In this document: in pieces, positions 1-12,446 of the stretch | Numbering within the stretch: the stretch's first letter is position 1 | Layout: the number at the start of each line of letters is the position of its first letter | Assembly: GCF_964340395.1 (NCBI RefSeq) | Contig: NC_135565.1 | Coordinates: 717,001-781,000 of the forward strand | DNA length: 64,000 bases | Source of the DNA: Glandiceps talaboti | Lineage: Eukaryota; Hemichordata; Enteropneusta; Spengelidae | Direction: 5' to 3' | The notes under the pieces: model-generated | What the model saw: only the letters and a program-made list of their open reading frames with translations | What the model was told of the DNA's origin: nothing | The model's database searches: none | Program-made: the position numbers and the translations under genes

Positions 1-2117
1 ATAAATGTTGGCTCTTTTACTAATGTCACTGATATAAATGTCGGCTCTTTTACTAATGTCACTGATATAAATGTCGGCTCTTTTACTAATGTCACTGATA
101 TAAATGTCGGCTCTTTTACTAATGTCACTGATATAAATGTCGGCTCTTTTACTAATGTCACTGATATAAATGTCGGCTCTTTTACTAATGTCACTGATAT
201 AAATGTCGGCTCTTTTACTAATGTCACTGATAAAAATGTCAGGTCTTTAAATAATGTCACTGATATAAATGTCGGCTCTTTTACTAATGTCACTGATAAA
301 AATGTCAGGTCTTTTACTAATGTCACTGATATAAATGTCGGCTCTTTTACTAATGTCACTGATATAAATGTCGGCTCTTTTACTAATGTCACTGATATAA
401 ATGTTGGCTCTTTTACTAATGTCACTGATATAAATGTTGGCTCTTTTACTAAGGTCACTGATATAAATGTCAGGTCTTTTACTAATGTCACTAATATAAA
501 TGTTGGCTCTTTTACTAATGTCACTGATATAAATGTCGGCTCTTTAACTAATGTCACTGATATAAATGTCAGGTCTTTTACTAATGTCACTGATATAAAT
601 GTCGGCTCTTTAACTAATGTCACTGATATACTTGTCAGGTCTTTAACTAATGTCACTGATATAAATGTCGGCTCTTTTACTAATGTCACTGATGTAAATG
701 TCGGCTCTTTTATTAATGTCACTGATATAAATGTCGGCTCTTTTACTAATGTCACTGATATAAATGTCGGCTCTTTTACTAATGTCACTGATATAAATGT
801 CGGCTCTTTTACTAATGTCACTGATATAAATGTTGGCTCTTTAACTAATGTCTCTGATATAAATGTCGGCTCTTTTACTAATGTCACTGATATAAATGTC
901 AGGTCTTTTACTAATGTCACTGATATAAATGTTGGCTCTTTAACTAATGTCACTGATATAAATGTCGGCTCTTTTACTAATGTCACTGATATAAATGTCG
1001 GCTCTTTAACTAATGTCACTGATATAAATGTCAGGTCTTTTACTAATGTCACTGATATAAATGTCAGGTCTTTTACTAATGTCACTGATATAAATGTCAG
1101 GTCTTTTACTAATGTCACTGATATAAATGTCAGGTCTTTTACTAATGTCACTGATATAAATGTTGGCTCTTTAACTAATGTCACTGATATAAATGTCGGC
1201 TCTTTTACTAATGTCACTGATATAAATGTCGGCTCTTTAACTAATGTCACTGATATAAATGTCAGGTCTTTTACTAATGTCACTGATATAAATGTTGGCT
1301 CTTTAACTAATGTCACTGATATAAATGTCGGCTCTTTTACTAATGTCACTGATATAAATGTCAGGTCTTTTACTAATGTCACTGATATAAATGTCGGCTC
1401 TTTTACTAATGTCACTGATATAAATGTTGGCTCTTTAACTAATGTCACTGATATAAATGTCAGGTCTTTTACTAATGTCACTGATATAAATGTCGGCTCT
1501 TTTACTAAGGTCACTGATATAAATGTTGGCTCTTTTACTAATGTCACTGATATAAATGTTGGCTCTTTAACTAATGTCACTGATATAAATGTCGGCTCTT
1601 TTACTAATGTCACTGATATAAATGTTGGCTCTTTTACTAATGTCACTGATATAAATGTCGGCTCTTTAACTAATGTCACTGATACAAATGTCGGCTCTTT
1701 TACTAATGTCACTGATATAAATGTTGGCTCTTTTACTAATGTCACTGATATAAATGTTGGCTCTTTTACTAATGTCACTGATATAAATGTCAGGTCTTTT
1801 ACTAATGTCACTGATATAAATGTCAGGTCTTTTACTAATGTCACTGATATAAATGTCAGGTCTTTTACTAATGTCACTGATATAAATGTCGGCTCTGTTA
1901 CTAATGTCACTGATATAAATGTCGGCTCTTTTACTAATGTCACTGATATAAATGTCGGCTCTTTTACTAATGTCACTGATATAAATGTCGGCTCTTTTAC
2001 TAATGTCACTGATATAAATGTCGGCTCTTTTACTAACGTCACTGATATAAATGTCGGCTCTTTTACTAATGTCACTGATATAAATGTCGGCTCTTTTACT
2101 AATGTCACTGATATAAA
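1..2117. repeat. 33-bp minisatellite array, about 64 copies
   Basis: The unit is close to ATAAATGTCGGCTCTTTTAC followed by TAATGTCACTGAT, 33 bp, repeated from the window edge to 2117. Variants (GTCGG/GTTGG/GTCAGG, TTTTAC/TTTAAC) are interspersed, which is typical of unequal exchange. The array lies downstream of the last recognised exon of the carboxypeptidase gene, so it is in a following intron or past the gene end. It is followed by two copies of GAATGACCCTGTTATGTAT around 2118-2170. Confidence 0.97.
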
Positions 2118-2322
2118 GAATGACCCTGTTATGTATTAGCCCAGAACAAAAGAATGACCCTGTTATGTATCAATGCTATGGTTATGTTTGCATTGATAAC
2201 ATAGAACAATTTGTAATTAAATTGTGGACTTTTAAATACTAACAAAAGATGGTTGTTTTTCTATATTGCCAGGCTAGTAAACATATAATAGATCCATGAC
2301 CTTAATATCAAATATTTCTGAC

Positions 2323-2466
2323 CTGCAAACTGTAAATCTGAGAGATGATTAGCGACGTATTGTGCAGCAAATGTCTTTTCATGATGAGGACATAGACCAT
2401 CTACACCACCGATTGGTCCAGATGACGCTCCTCGCTGACCAGCAGTGTACCGAAATGTTGGTACTT
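2323..2466 (-). CDS. AGBL2/AGBL3-like: CCP2/3-like carboxypeptidase exon, C-terminal tail (last exon seen)
   Basis: The exon is read on the minus strand from the acceptor TTATAG at 2467-2472 to a donor GTCAGA at 2317-2322. Two leading bases complete a Glu codon with the preceding exon, and the reading continues as VPTFRYTAGQRGASSGPIGG, VDGLCPHHEK and TFAAQYVANHLSDLQFAG, ending in phase 1. It lies past the catalytic domain, in the poorly conserved C-terminal extension, so no biochemical role can be given. The donor is weaker than the others in this gene, so the end point is less certain than the start. The frame match with the 3137-3206 exon is the main support. An alternative is that the reading continues to a stop at 2261 as a terminal exon. 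Confidence 0.72.
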
Positions 2467-3136
2467 CTATAACATAAGAAAATAAATCCCTGATAACACA
2501 AAATATATTGTACAAGGTTTCAGTAATCTTGCATAATTAGGGAGTTTAATTGTCCCTCAGCTCCGATATAAAGAACAGATGAACAGGGATAAGGCCATCA
2601 CCATCTGATAAGGCCTAACCGGTTATGCTCAATTTTAGAATAGCTGGGGTAGGTACATTTTTTATCTTATTTGTTTTGATACATTTTTTTTTTTACATAT
2701 GAGTGTCTAGTTTATGTTTCCCATCATTTTCCATATGGTCTCTGTGTTATTGGTTTCTTCTCATCAGATGTAAAGCCATTACAGATTAGAAGAACAGTTT
2801 TATATTGTCTTTTTAAGTTGATATCATTTTCCGTGTCCACTGTTTCTTGTGGGACTTCACAATAATCGCAACTTTAATTAATTTTTCCACGATTTCGTGA
2901 AAAAAAAGCTTAGAATTGGCGTGAAAAACTAGGTGGGGTCGGGTGACCGGAACTAAACAATTTTTTAGGCCTAAAAAGAACACACTAACATGGATAATGC
3001 CATCAGAGTTTGGTCTAAATGATATCCATGGTATCCGATCATCTCTTCACCACTGACCAAGCTCAATGAGAAATCATGAACCAAAAGTTGTTCAAACAAA
3101 TGCATAAACCTCCAACTGTTTCTGTTCTCATCTCAC
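2467..3136 (-). other. Intron, unique sequence
   Basis: A 670-bp intron between two tail exons of the carboxypeptidase gene. It is AT-rich and contains no open frame of note, no tandem array and no recognised element. A short self-complementary TTTTTCACG/CGTGAAAAA stretch lies near 2885-2925. Confidence 0.6.
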
Positions 3137-3206
3137 CTTTTTCTCCTCCAGGAGGAAGTATACCATTCTTCAAGTATGCATTTGTTATGGCTTCTAAGTA
3201 TTCAGT
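3137..3206 (-). CDS. AGBL2/AGBL3-like: CCP2/3-like carboxypeptidase exon, C-terminal tail
   Basis: A 70-bp exon on the minus strand. The acceptor is ACATACAG immediately before 3206 and the donor GTGAG lies at 3132-3136. It reads TEYLEAITNAYLKNGILPPG followed by GEK and one base that, with AA from the next exon, makes Glu. Phase fits both neighbours, 6546-6695 upstream (phase 0) and 2323-2466 downstream (phase 1). It belongs to the variable tail behind the carboxypeptidase domain, and I do not recognise a domain in it. The short length and good splice signals support a real exon, but no family motif backs it up directly. Confidence 0.7.
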
Positions 3207-3465
3207 CTGTATGTGATATACAAAAGTCAAAGGTCAAGTCAATTCTGTTACTGATACATAAATATGTTGATTCACAATATGAGAGGCCTGGCTCAGATTG
3301 TTAAGGCAGTTTATAAATCTTTTATTAATCGGAATGTACATTGCACACATCAAGTTGTTTTCACATATACAGAGGGAATGCAAAAAAATGCGAAATAAAC
3401 ATCAATACTTGGAAACCCTTTACATCATTCTCCACCTAGTCTAACTTCCATGTTTGTGAGTGTGA

Positions 3466-4335
3466 GTTTTGTGAGTGTGAGTTTTGTGGGTACACACAGT
3501 GTGTTCTATATATTAGTGAGTTTTGTAGGTACACATGGTGTGTTCTATATATTAGTGTGTTTTGTGGCTACACTTGGTGTGTTCTATATATTAGTGTGTT
3601 TTGTGGGTACACTTGGTGTGTTCTATATATTAGTGTGTTTTGTGGGTACACTTGGTGTGTTCTATATATTAGTGTGTTTTGTAGGTACACATGGTGTGTT
3701 CTATATATTAGTGTGTTTTGTGGCTACACTTGGTGTGTTCTATATATTAGTGTGTTTTGTGGGTACACTTGGTGTGTTCTATATATTAGTGTGTTTTGTG
3801 GGTACACTTGGTGTGTTCTATATATTAGTGTGTTTTGTGGGTACACTTGGTGTGTTCTATATATTAGTGTGTTTTGTGGGTACACTTGGTGTGTTCTATA
3901 TATTAGTGTGTTTTGTGGGTACACTTGGTGTGTTCTATATATTAGTGTGTTTTGTGGGTACACTTGGTGTGTTCTATATATTAGTGTGTTTTGTGGGTAC
4001 ACTTGGTGTGTTCTATATATTAGTGTGTTTTGTGGGTACACTTGGTGTGTTCTATATATTAGTGTGTTTTGTGGGTACACTTGGTGTGTTCTATATATTA
4101 GTGTGTTTTGTGGGTACACTTGGTGTGTTCTATATATTAGTGTGTTTTGTGGGTACACTTGGTGTGTTCTATATATTAGTGTGTTTTGTGGCTACACTTG
4201 GTGTGTTCTATATATTAGTGTGTTTTGTGGGTACACTTGGTGTGTTCTATATATTAGTGTGTTTTGTGGGTACACTTGGTGTGTTCTATATATTAGTGTG
4301 TTTTGTGGCTACACTTGGTGTATTCTATATTCTGG
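3466..4335. repeat. 39-bp minisatellite array, about 22 copies
   Basis: The unit is GGTGTGTTCTATATATTAGT followed by GTGTTTTGTGGGTACACTT. It is introduced by shorter GTGAGTTTTGTG repeats at 3455-3490. The 39-bp period is a multiple of three, so long spurious open frames run through it in several frames. It sits in the intron between exons 6546-6695 and 3137-3206. Copies are nearly identical; GGG/GGC/AGG before TACAC is the main variant. Confidence 0.97.
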
Positions 4336-4377
4336 TTGTTGATATAGCCTTTACAGTGATAATGATCATCATCATCA

Positions 4378-4800
4378 TCATCGTTCGGCTGCGCAGCAGT
4401 CGACCATAAGCTTCCTCCAGCCACAACGGTTTTGAGCCATTTCAGACAGTTGACCATGATTCAGCATGCCTTCTGCATCTCCCAGAAGACAGTGGATGTA
4501 TTTTGAGAACAGGGTTCTTTGCCTTCCAGGTTTCCTCTTTCCATGTTTTGGGACATACAAGGCATACTCCTTGACAGGCTCCCCATCAGGCATGCACAGT
4601 ACATGTCCAAGGAATTTCAGTTGACGATTCCTGGCTCTTGACAAGGGGCACGGTCTCCGTAAGCTTGTAGATAGTAACATTTGGTACTTTGTCAATCCTC
4701 TTGATGTTTAACATTATACGGTAACATGATGTGCCAAAGGAGTTGATTTTATTCTCCATATCCTTAGAGATTATCCATGACTCGCAGCCATACAACAATA
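4378..4800 (-). pseudogene. Non-LTR retrotransposon reverse-transcriptase C-terminal relic
   Basis: Two overlapping minus-strand frames read as the tail of a LINE polyprotein. The upstream part gives MLYGCESWIISKDMENKINS and FGTSCYRIMLNIKRIDKVPN. The downstream part gives RNRQLKFLGHVLCMPDGEPV, GKRKPGRQRTLF and NRCGWRKLMVDC. The LYGCE(S/T)W, R(I/M)L, K(F/W)LGHVLRMP and GRPR-type motifs are standard for the region behind the RT fingers in many invertebrate LINEs. A frameshift near 4600 separates the two frames, and no endonuclease or YADD core is present, so this is a dead fragment inside an intron. A short (ATC)n tract at 4363-4383 abuts its 3' side. Confidence 0.8.
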
Positions 4801-5029
4801 TGGTGACACAAGTTGTATGGCTATATGAACCATAACTTAAAATGTCTGATATTAATGATTTTTCAATATTATTACCATTTCTTGCTGTGAACCATGTGGT
4901 AACGTCAAGTTTTGGACAATATATTTTTTATAAGGATCAGGACATGTTATTTGGGTGTAGTTCAAGAATAAGGCATTATTATTATTTTGAAAGGTAGGAA
5001 ATTAAATCACCTAAAGAAGAAAGATGGTC

Positions 5030-5486
5030 TATAATGGTCTATAACACTATAACACTATATCACTGTAGGATATATCTTATCCATTCATCTCACAGTTTGG
5101 TAATGGTCTATAACACTATATCACTGTAGGATATATCTTATCCATTCATCTCACAGTTTGGTAATGGTCTATAACACTATATCACTGTAGGATATATCTT
5201 ATCCATTCATCTCACAGTTTGGTAATGGTCTATAACACTATATCACTGTAGGATATATCTTATCCATTCATCTCACAGTTTGGTAATGGTCTATAACACT
5301 ATATCACTGTAGGATATATCTTATCCATTCATCTCACAGTTTGGTAATGGTCTATAACACTATATCACTGTAGGATATATCTTATCCATTCATCTCACAG
5401 TTTGGTAATGGTCTATAACACTATATCAATGTAGGATATATCTTATCCATTCATCTCACAGTTTGGTAATGGTCTATAACACTATA
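5030..5486. repeat. 61-bp minisatellite array, distal half (about 7 copies)
   Basis: The unit contains TGGTCTATAACACTATATCA, CTGTAGGATATATCTTATCC and ATTCATCTCACAGTTTGGTAA. The same array resumes at 6243-6545, so the block 5487-6242 interrupts it. Read on the minus strand, each unit contains GAGATGAATGG followed by ATAAGATATATCC, a copy of the 3' edge of exon 6546-6695 and its donor region with GT changed to AT. Confidence 0.95.
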
Positions 5487-5487
5487 C

Positions 5488-5640
5488 ACATATAATAATA
5501 ATAATAATGTTGGTTTCTTATATAGCGCTTTCCCACTCCGTGCTCAAAGCGCTTTACAATTATTACAAGGTATTCTTGAATACACATATCACAAGGTATT
5601 CTTAAAATACTTGTATATTTGCATATTAATTAAAGTCAAC
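5488..5640 (-). mobile_element. SINE-like short interspersed element with (ATT)n tail
   Basis: On the minus strand the sequence includes AAAGCGCTTTGAGCACGGAG and GGGAAAGCGCTATATAAG and ends in CATTATTATTATTATATG. The AGCGCT-centred core with a trinucleotide tail is a dispersed-repeat type common in marine invertebrate genomes. Its 5' limit is uncertain. It forms part of the block that splits the 61-bp array. Confidence 0.55.
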
Positions 5641-5873
5641 TGAATCAAATCTAGAAATATATTTCTTCCAGTACACACACCTTTTTCCCTTCATCCTTTC
5701 CCTCATACATGTTGTCATGACGATTATAATTAAGTCTACTAGATGAGTGACTATCTTTAGGCAAGATATGTTGATAGCGTACAATCTTAGATGCAACAAC
5801 CTAGGAAAAAAGAACATGTACAGAATTATTCAAAGCATGGATATAAACATACACATTATGCAACTACACATGC

Positions 5874-5895
5874 ATGCACACACACACACACACTC

Positions 5896-5939
<44 letters not shown>

Positions 5940-5941
5940 AT

Positions 5942-5992
<51 letters not shown>

Positions 5993-6111
5993 CACACTCA
6001 TGCACACACACAAACACACTCATGCACACAGACATACTTGCACAGACACACACACATACATACACACACATTCCCATGCACAAACGCGCACAAACACACA
6101 CACATGCACAT

Positions 6112-6185
<74 letters not shown>
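5874..6185. repeat. (CA)n microsatellite with interruptions
   Basis: About 310 bp of CA dinucleotides broken by TGCA, AAACA and GACATA variants, with a pure run of roughly 70 bp at its end (6114-6185). His/Thr-rich and Cys/Val-rich frames through it are artefacts. Confidence 0.97.
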
Positions 6186-6188
<3 letters not shown>

Positions 6189-6242
6189 ATGGCTTAGTTG
6201 TGTGTGTCTGGATCTCAAAAATGAAAACTAATCCAAGCAAAC

Positions 6243-6545
6243 ACTTATTTTACAGTTTGGTAATGGTCTATAACACTATATCACTGTAGGATATATCTTA
6301 TCCATTCATCTCACAGTTTGGTAATGGTCTATAACACTATATCACTGTAGGATATATCTTATCCATTCATCTCACAGTTTGGTAATGGTCTATAACACTA
6401 TATCACTGTAGGATATATCTTATCCATTCATCTCACAGTTTGGTAATGGTCTATAACACTATATCACTGTAGGATATATCTTATCCATTCATCTCACAGT
6501 TTGGTAATGGTCTATAACACTATATCACTGTAGGATATATCTTAC
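6243..6545. repeat. 61-bp minisatellite array, proximal half abutting an exon donor
   Basis: Continuation of the 5030-5486 array, about five copies. It runs directly into the 5' splice site of exon 6546-6695. In gene orientation the exon ends GAGATGAACGG and continues GTAAGATATATCC, while every array unit reads GAGATGAATGG then ATAAGATATATCC. The array therefore includes at least 11 bases of coding sequence and the donor. Confidence 0.95.
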
Positions 6546-6695
6546 CCGTTCATCTCTCTTTGATGATGCTGATCCTTCTTTCTCATTTACATGTAATGGT
6601 GAGTCAGTCTTTTCTTCAACTCTATTTTCATACTTGTCTGTGTTTCGTTTTTTATCTCTCTCTTTTCTTGTCTTTAATTTCTTCTTCTTTTGGAG
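6546..6695 (-). CDS. AGBL2/AGBL3-like: CCP2/3-like carboxypeptidase exon, lysine-rich tail
   Basis: A 150-bp, phase-0 exon of 50 codons. The acceptor is TGTTTCAG before 6695 and the donor GTAAG is at 6541-6545. It starts LQKKKKLKTRKERDKKRNTD, continues KYENRVEEKTDSPLHVNEKE and ends GSASSKRDER. AGBL2 proteins carry a similar run of lysines, then a TRKQR-like stretch, at the same place after the ESSTSGSDSS segment, so both order and composition support the assignment. It is basic and probably disordered; a nuclear or microtubule-binding role is only a guess. The last 11 bases of the exon are the template for the adjacent 61-bp array. Confidence 0.85.
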
Positions 6696-6779
6696 CTGAA
6701 ACATTGAAATTAAAGATTAGAGGACGTTTGTTTCTAAGCATGACATGATTGATGAAAGACTCTTCCCAAGTAAACATCT

Positions 6780-7415
6780 GGCATTATACCACAGGGGGCA
6801 GCGAGCATGTAACTGATTGATCGATCGATCGATCGGTTGATTTATTTATTTATTTATTTATTATTTGGTTGAATGATTGATAGATTGAATGATCAATTTT
6901 TGTGGTGCAATATAACTTATCTTGTGTGTGATATTGATCAATTCACTCATTGAGTTTTAAAACTATTTCAATATCTGTGGCAAGTTTCATCAAATTTGAT
7001 AAAGCCATTCTGGATGCATGAGTTACAAAAATTCATTAATTATACAAATTAGCTCTTAATTAACTTGACACAAGTTAATGTCTTTTAGTGCTTTGTATGG
7101 TCCATAGATGTAGCTAGTATTGTTGAATTTGGTGCAGCCGTTATGCATATATTGCCCCACATGTGAAATCATTAATTATGCAAATTATCATTAATTATGA
7201 AAGGCACTCCCACCAAAAACTAATCAGCACTAAGTTACAGTCTGACAATGCCACTTAGTAAATTGCAGAATATTTGCTTCAGTACTTCTTGAGATATCAG
7301 TGGAACAAAATTTCAGCATAGACACACACCGACAGACCGACAGACCGACAGACAGACAGACAGACAGACAGACATACATCGCCACAACATTACCTCCCAT
7401 ATGGGAGCTAAAAAA
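6780..7415. repeat. Dispersed repeat with GACA tract and GGGAGCTAAAAAA end
   Basis: It starts near GATCGATCGATCGATCGG at 6817, contains a (TTTA)n stretch, low-complexity text with repeated ATTAATTAT and CAAATTAG words, and a (GACA)n tract at 7340-7373. It ends in CATATGGGAGCTAAAAAA. The sequence at 49498-49990 has a similar plan, ending AGCGGAGCAAAAAA after GACAGACG, so both look like copies or relatives of a dispersed non-coding repeat. It occupies the intron between exons 7426-7492 and 6546-6695. The class is not recognised. Confidence 0.5.
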
Positions 7416-7425
7416 AGTGTGTTAC

Positions 7426-7492
7426 CTTGGGTGCAATGGCAAGTAAATGAACTGGCAATCCATCATCTGCTGAGCTATCTGAACCACTTGTA
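7426..7492 (-). CDS. AGBL2/AGBL3-like: CCP2/3-like carboxypeptidase exon, acidic serine linker
   Basis: A 67-bp exon, acceptor TATTCAG before 7492 and donor GTAAC at 7421-7425. Its first base completes a Ser codon begun at the end of exon 28726-28865, and the join reads ESSTSGSDSSADDGLPVHLL followed by AIAPK. That string is almost the same as the AGBL2 segment after the catalytic domain, which makes this small exon and the 21.2-kb intron in front of it convincing. It is a serine/aspartate-rich linker, possibly a phosphorylation site, but no function can be read from it. Confidence 0.92.
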
Positions 7493-7732
7493 CTGAATAG
7501 AAAACAGAGAAAAACAATATTAAAATTCTTGAACATTGTATTTCAACCGTGGTTTTATGATAAAACAGAGTAAGTCTTTTATCTGTACATTTCACTGTCA
7601 CCTATAGATATCATACAGGTATACGGCAGTTTTGTACTACGATTCTCAACTATGTAGTGTACTGGTAAAGTGTACTGGTAAAGTTAGGGCTATTTCAAAG
7701 GACAAAATCACAAATTCACTCAACATATTTTT

Positions 7733-8000
7733 GATAAGCTGAGATCATGTGATTGCAAACTGTCAGTTTTGTTCACTCTCCATGATAGAGGGCGCTATTG
7801 ATAAGCTGAGATCATGTGATTGCAAACTGTCAGTTTTGTTCACTCTCCATGATAGAGGGCACTATTGATAAGCTGAGATCATGTGATTGCAAACTGTCAG
7901 TTTTGTTCACTCTCCATGATAGAGGACGCTGTTGATAAGCTGAGAGCTTGTGATTGTAAACTGTCAGTCTTGTTCACTCCATGATAGAGGGTGCTGTTGA
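7733..8000. repeat. 67-bp tandem repeat, 4 copies
   Basis: The unit begins GATAAGCTGAGATCATGTGA and ends CCATGATAGAGGGCGCTATT. The fourth copy is more diverged. A single related copy lies at 28480-28550 in the same intron and orientation, so the unit also exists as a dispersed module. Confidence 0.9.
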
Positions 8001-8549
8001 AAAGCCATGAGTTTACTGCATGTAAACTGCAAATCCACTATGCAAAGTTATGCGCATAGTTGCACAATGGTTCGTCGATTGTTCACACAGGGGTGGTCAA
8101 AAGAAAGCACTTTGGATGTAAATGACTAAAACAATCGCCAAAAGTAAGTGTACAAAAATAGAGCTAGAAAATAACATTCAAAATAAACATTCGCCCCATA
8201 ATAACACATAGATATATTTCATTTTCATCAACTAAAATATGTTTTCTGCTCTTTTCCACAACCAAAATGAAAGAGTTATTTTCATCCCTCTAAAATCATT
8301 TATACGCAAAAACACCTTCAGTTTTTTTTTAAAGTCTGGCCGCAATTTTAAGAGTTTGGCATTCATACTTTTCTCAATGAAAGATAAGATGCTAACTTGA
8401 CGATAGTGTCATGCACTACAAAATCTGTGCATGCACTCATACTTTCCATGGCCACTGAAGTGACTCCCTGCAAGATTACCACTGTAAGTGACTTGTAACT
8501 AACAACGCAAGTGGGGAGGACACGTTTCTAAGCAATGCAAAATATGAGA
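8001..8549. other. Intron, unique AT-rich sequence
   Basis: No open frame, array or element is recognised. The 30-bp stretch around 8124-8150 (ACTAAAACAATCGCCAAAAG) recurs at 9113-9133, so short dispersed pieces are present. Confidence 0.5.
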
Positions 8550-8985
8550 AAAAAATAGTGCCAATGGTGTTGTAGCACAACTGTACAGTTTTTAAAAATG
8601 TTTACCCACATGCTGATCCATGCTAGGTATAGGTGTTCATTTGCTGAATGACTATCCAGTTGCCTATCCAACCCTGTTGTTATCTTTGCTATGGGAGTGG
8701 TCATGTTGCTAGACATATCTGCATACATTTTTTGTATATTCATTCACTTGTCTATGAATCCCTGATGTTATCTTTCCAAAATACGTGATCATTTGGCTGT
8801 TGCTATGGGTGGGGTCATGGTTGCTAGGTATATTTGCATACATTTTTTCAAAGCTTATCCATTTGTATATTAATCCGTTATCTTTGCAATATACATTATC
8901 ATTTGGCTGTTGCTACGGGCATGGTCTTGTTGCTAGGCATATTTGCATAACTTCTTGATATTCATTTGTCTATTAAAGTAAACTG
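8550..8985. repeat. Dispersed repeat family copy 1 (GTTGCTAGGCATATTTGCAT)
   Basis: It begins near AATAGTGCCAATGGTGTTGT and holds two to three internal modules with CATTTGGCTGTTGCTA, GGTCATGTTGCTAG and ATATTTGCATACATTTTT. Related copies in the same orientation are at 49986-50203 and 54718-55000. Internal modules are about 120 bp apart. The class is not recognised and no coding potential is seen. Confidence 0.75.
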
Positions 8986-9164
8986 CTATGAACTTCATTA
9001 ATATCAGTGTTTGGCTTCCTGTATATGATGCCAACTATTGTTTTGGAGTTATTGATGTTTACTTCCAACCAGAGGGACTCAGCATGAGTAATGACAAAAT
9101 TTTGAGTAAGTGACTAAAACAATCGCCAAAAGTAAGTGTACAAAAATAGAGTTAGAAAATAAAA

Positions 9165-9260
9165 ACACCCTTACCCCTCCACCCATACCCCTCCACCCTT
9201 ACCCCTCCACCCATATCCCTCCACCCTTACCCCTCCAACCTTAACCCTCCACCCTACCCA
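9165..9260. repeat. 14-bp tandem repeat (ACCCCTCCACCCTT)n
   Basis: About seven copies of a C-rich 14-mer with CAT/CTT variation. The complementary strand is G-rich with runs of three to four G, so quadruplex formation is possible. Confidence 0.9.
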
Positions 9261-9400
9261 CATCACAAGACTTACATTCAAATGTGTAATCGTGTAGATT
9301 ACAAATATTCAAATTACTGGTATCCCAAACCTCAGATATACCAATAATAGCAAATTTGGACTTGATGATGTCTTCAAACATAAGTTTTAAACTATCAATA

Positions 9401-9747
9401 TTTCTATGTAATATCCTGATATTGATATGGGTTACACATAAAGATCTGTTTGATTATTTCTATGTAATAACGTGATATTGATATGGGATACACATAAAGA
9501 TCTGTTTGATTATTTCTATGTAATAACCTGATATTGCTATGGGATACACATAAAGATCTGTTTGATTATTTCTATGTAATATCCTGATATTGATATGGGT
9601 TACACATAAAGATCTGTTTGATTATTTCTATGTAATAACCTGATATTGATATGGGATACACATAAAGATCTGTTTGATTATTTCTATGTAATATCCTGAT
9701 ATTGATATGGGTTACACATAAAGATCTGTTTGATTATTTCTATGTAA
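9401..9747. repeat. 56-bp minisatellite array, left part
   Basis: Six copies of the unit GATCTGTTTGATTATTTCTA, TGTAATAACCTGATATTGAT, ATGGGATACACATAAA. The array stops inside a unit at TATGTAA and resumes at 12444 with TAATGAC, so it was interrupted by the insertion 9748-12443. Confidence 0.97.
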
Positions 9748-12443
<2,696 letters not shown>

Positions 12444-12446
12444 TAA

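Noticed and set aside
3450-4409. 319-codon frame of FVGTLGVFYILVC repeats resembling membrane segments
   Set aside because: Artefact of the 39-bp array; the other two frames and the opposite strand are also open.
5747-6289. His/Thr-rich open frame of 180 codons
   Set aside because: Product of the (CA)n microsatellite.
5030-6545. AT-AC (U12-type) introns because decoy donors begin ATAAG and ATATCC occurs nearby
   Set aside because: The minor-spliceosome donor is ATATCCTT directly at the boundary, which is not present at the decoy position, and the matching real donor is a normal GTAAG.
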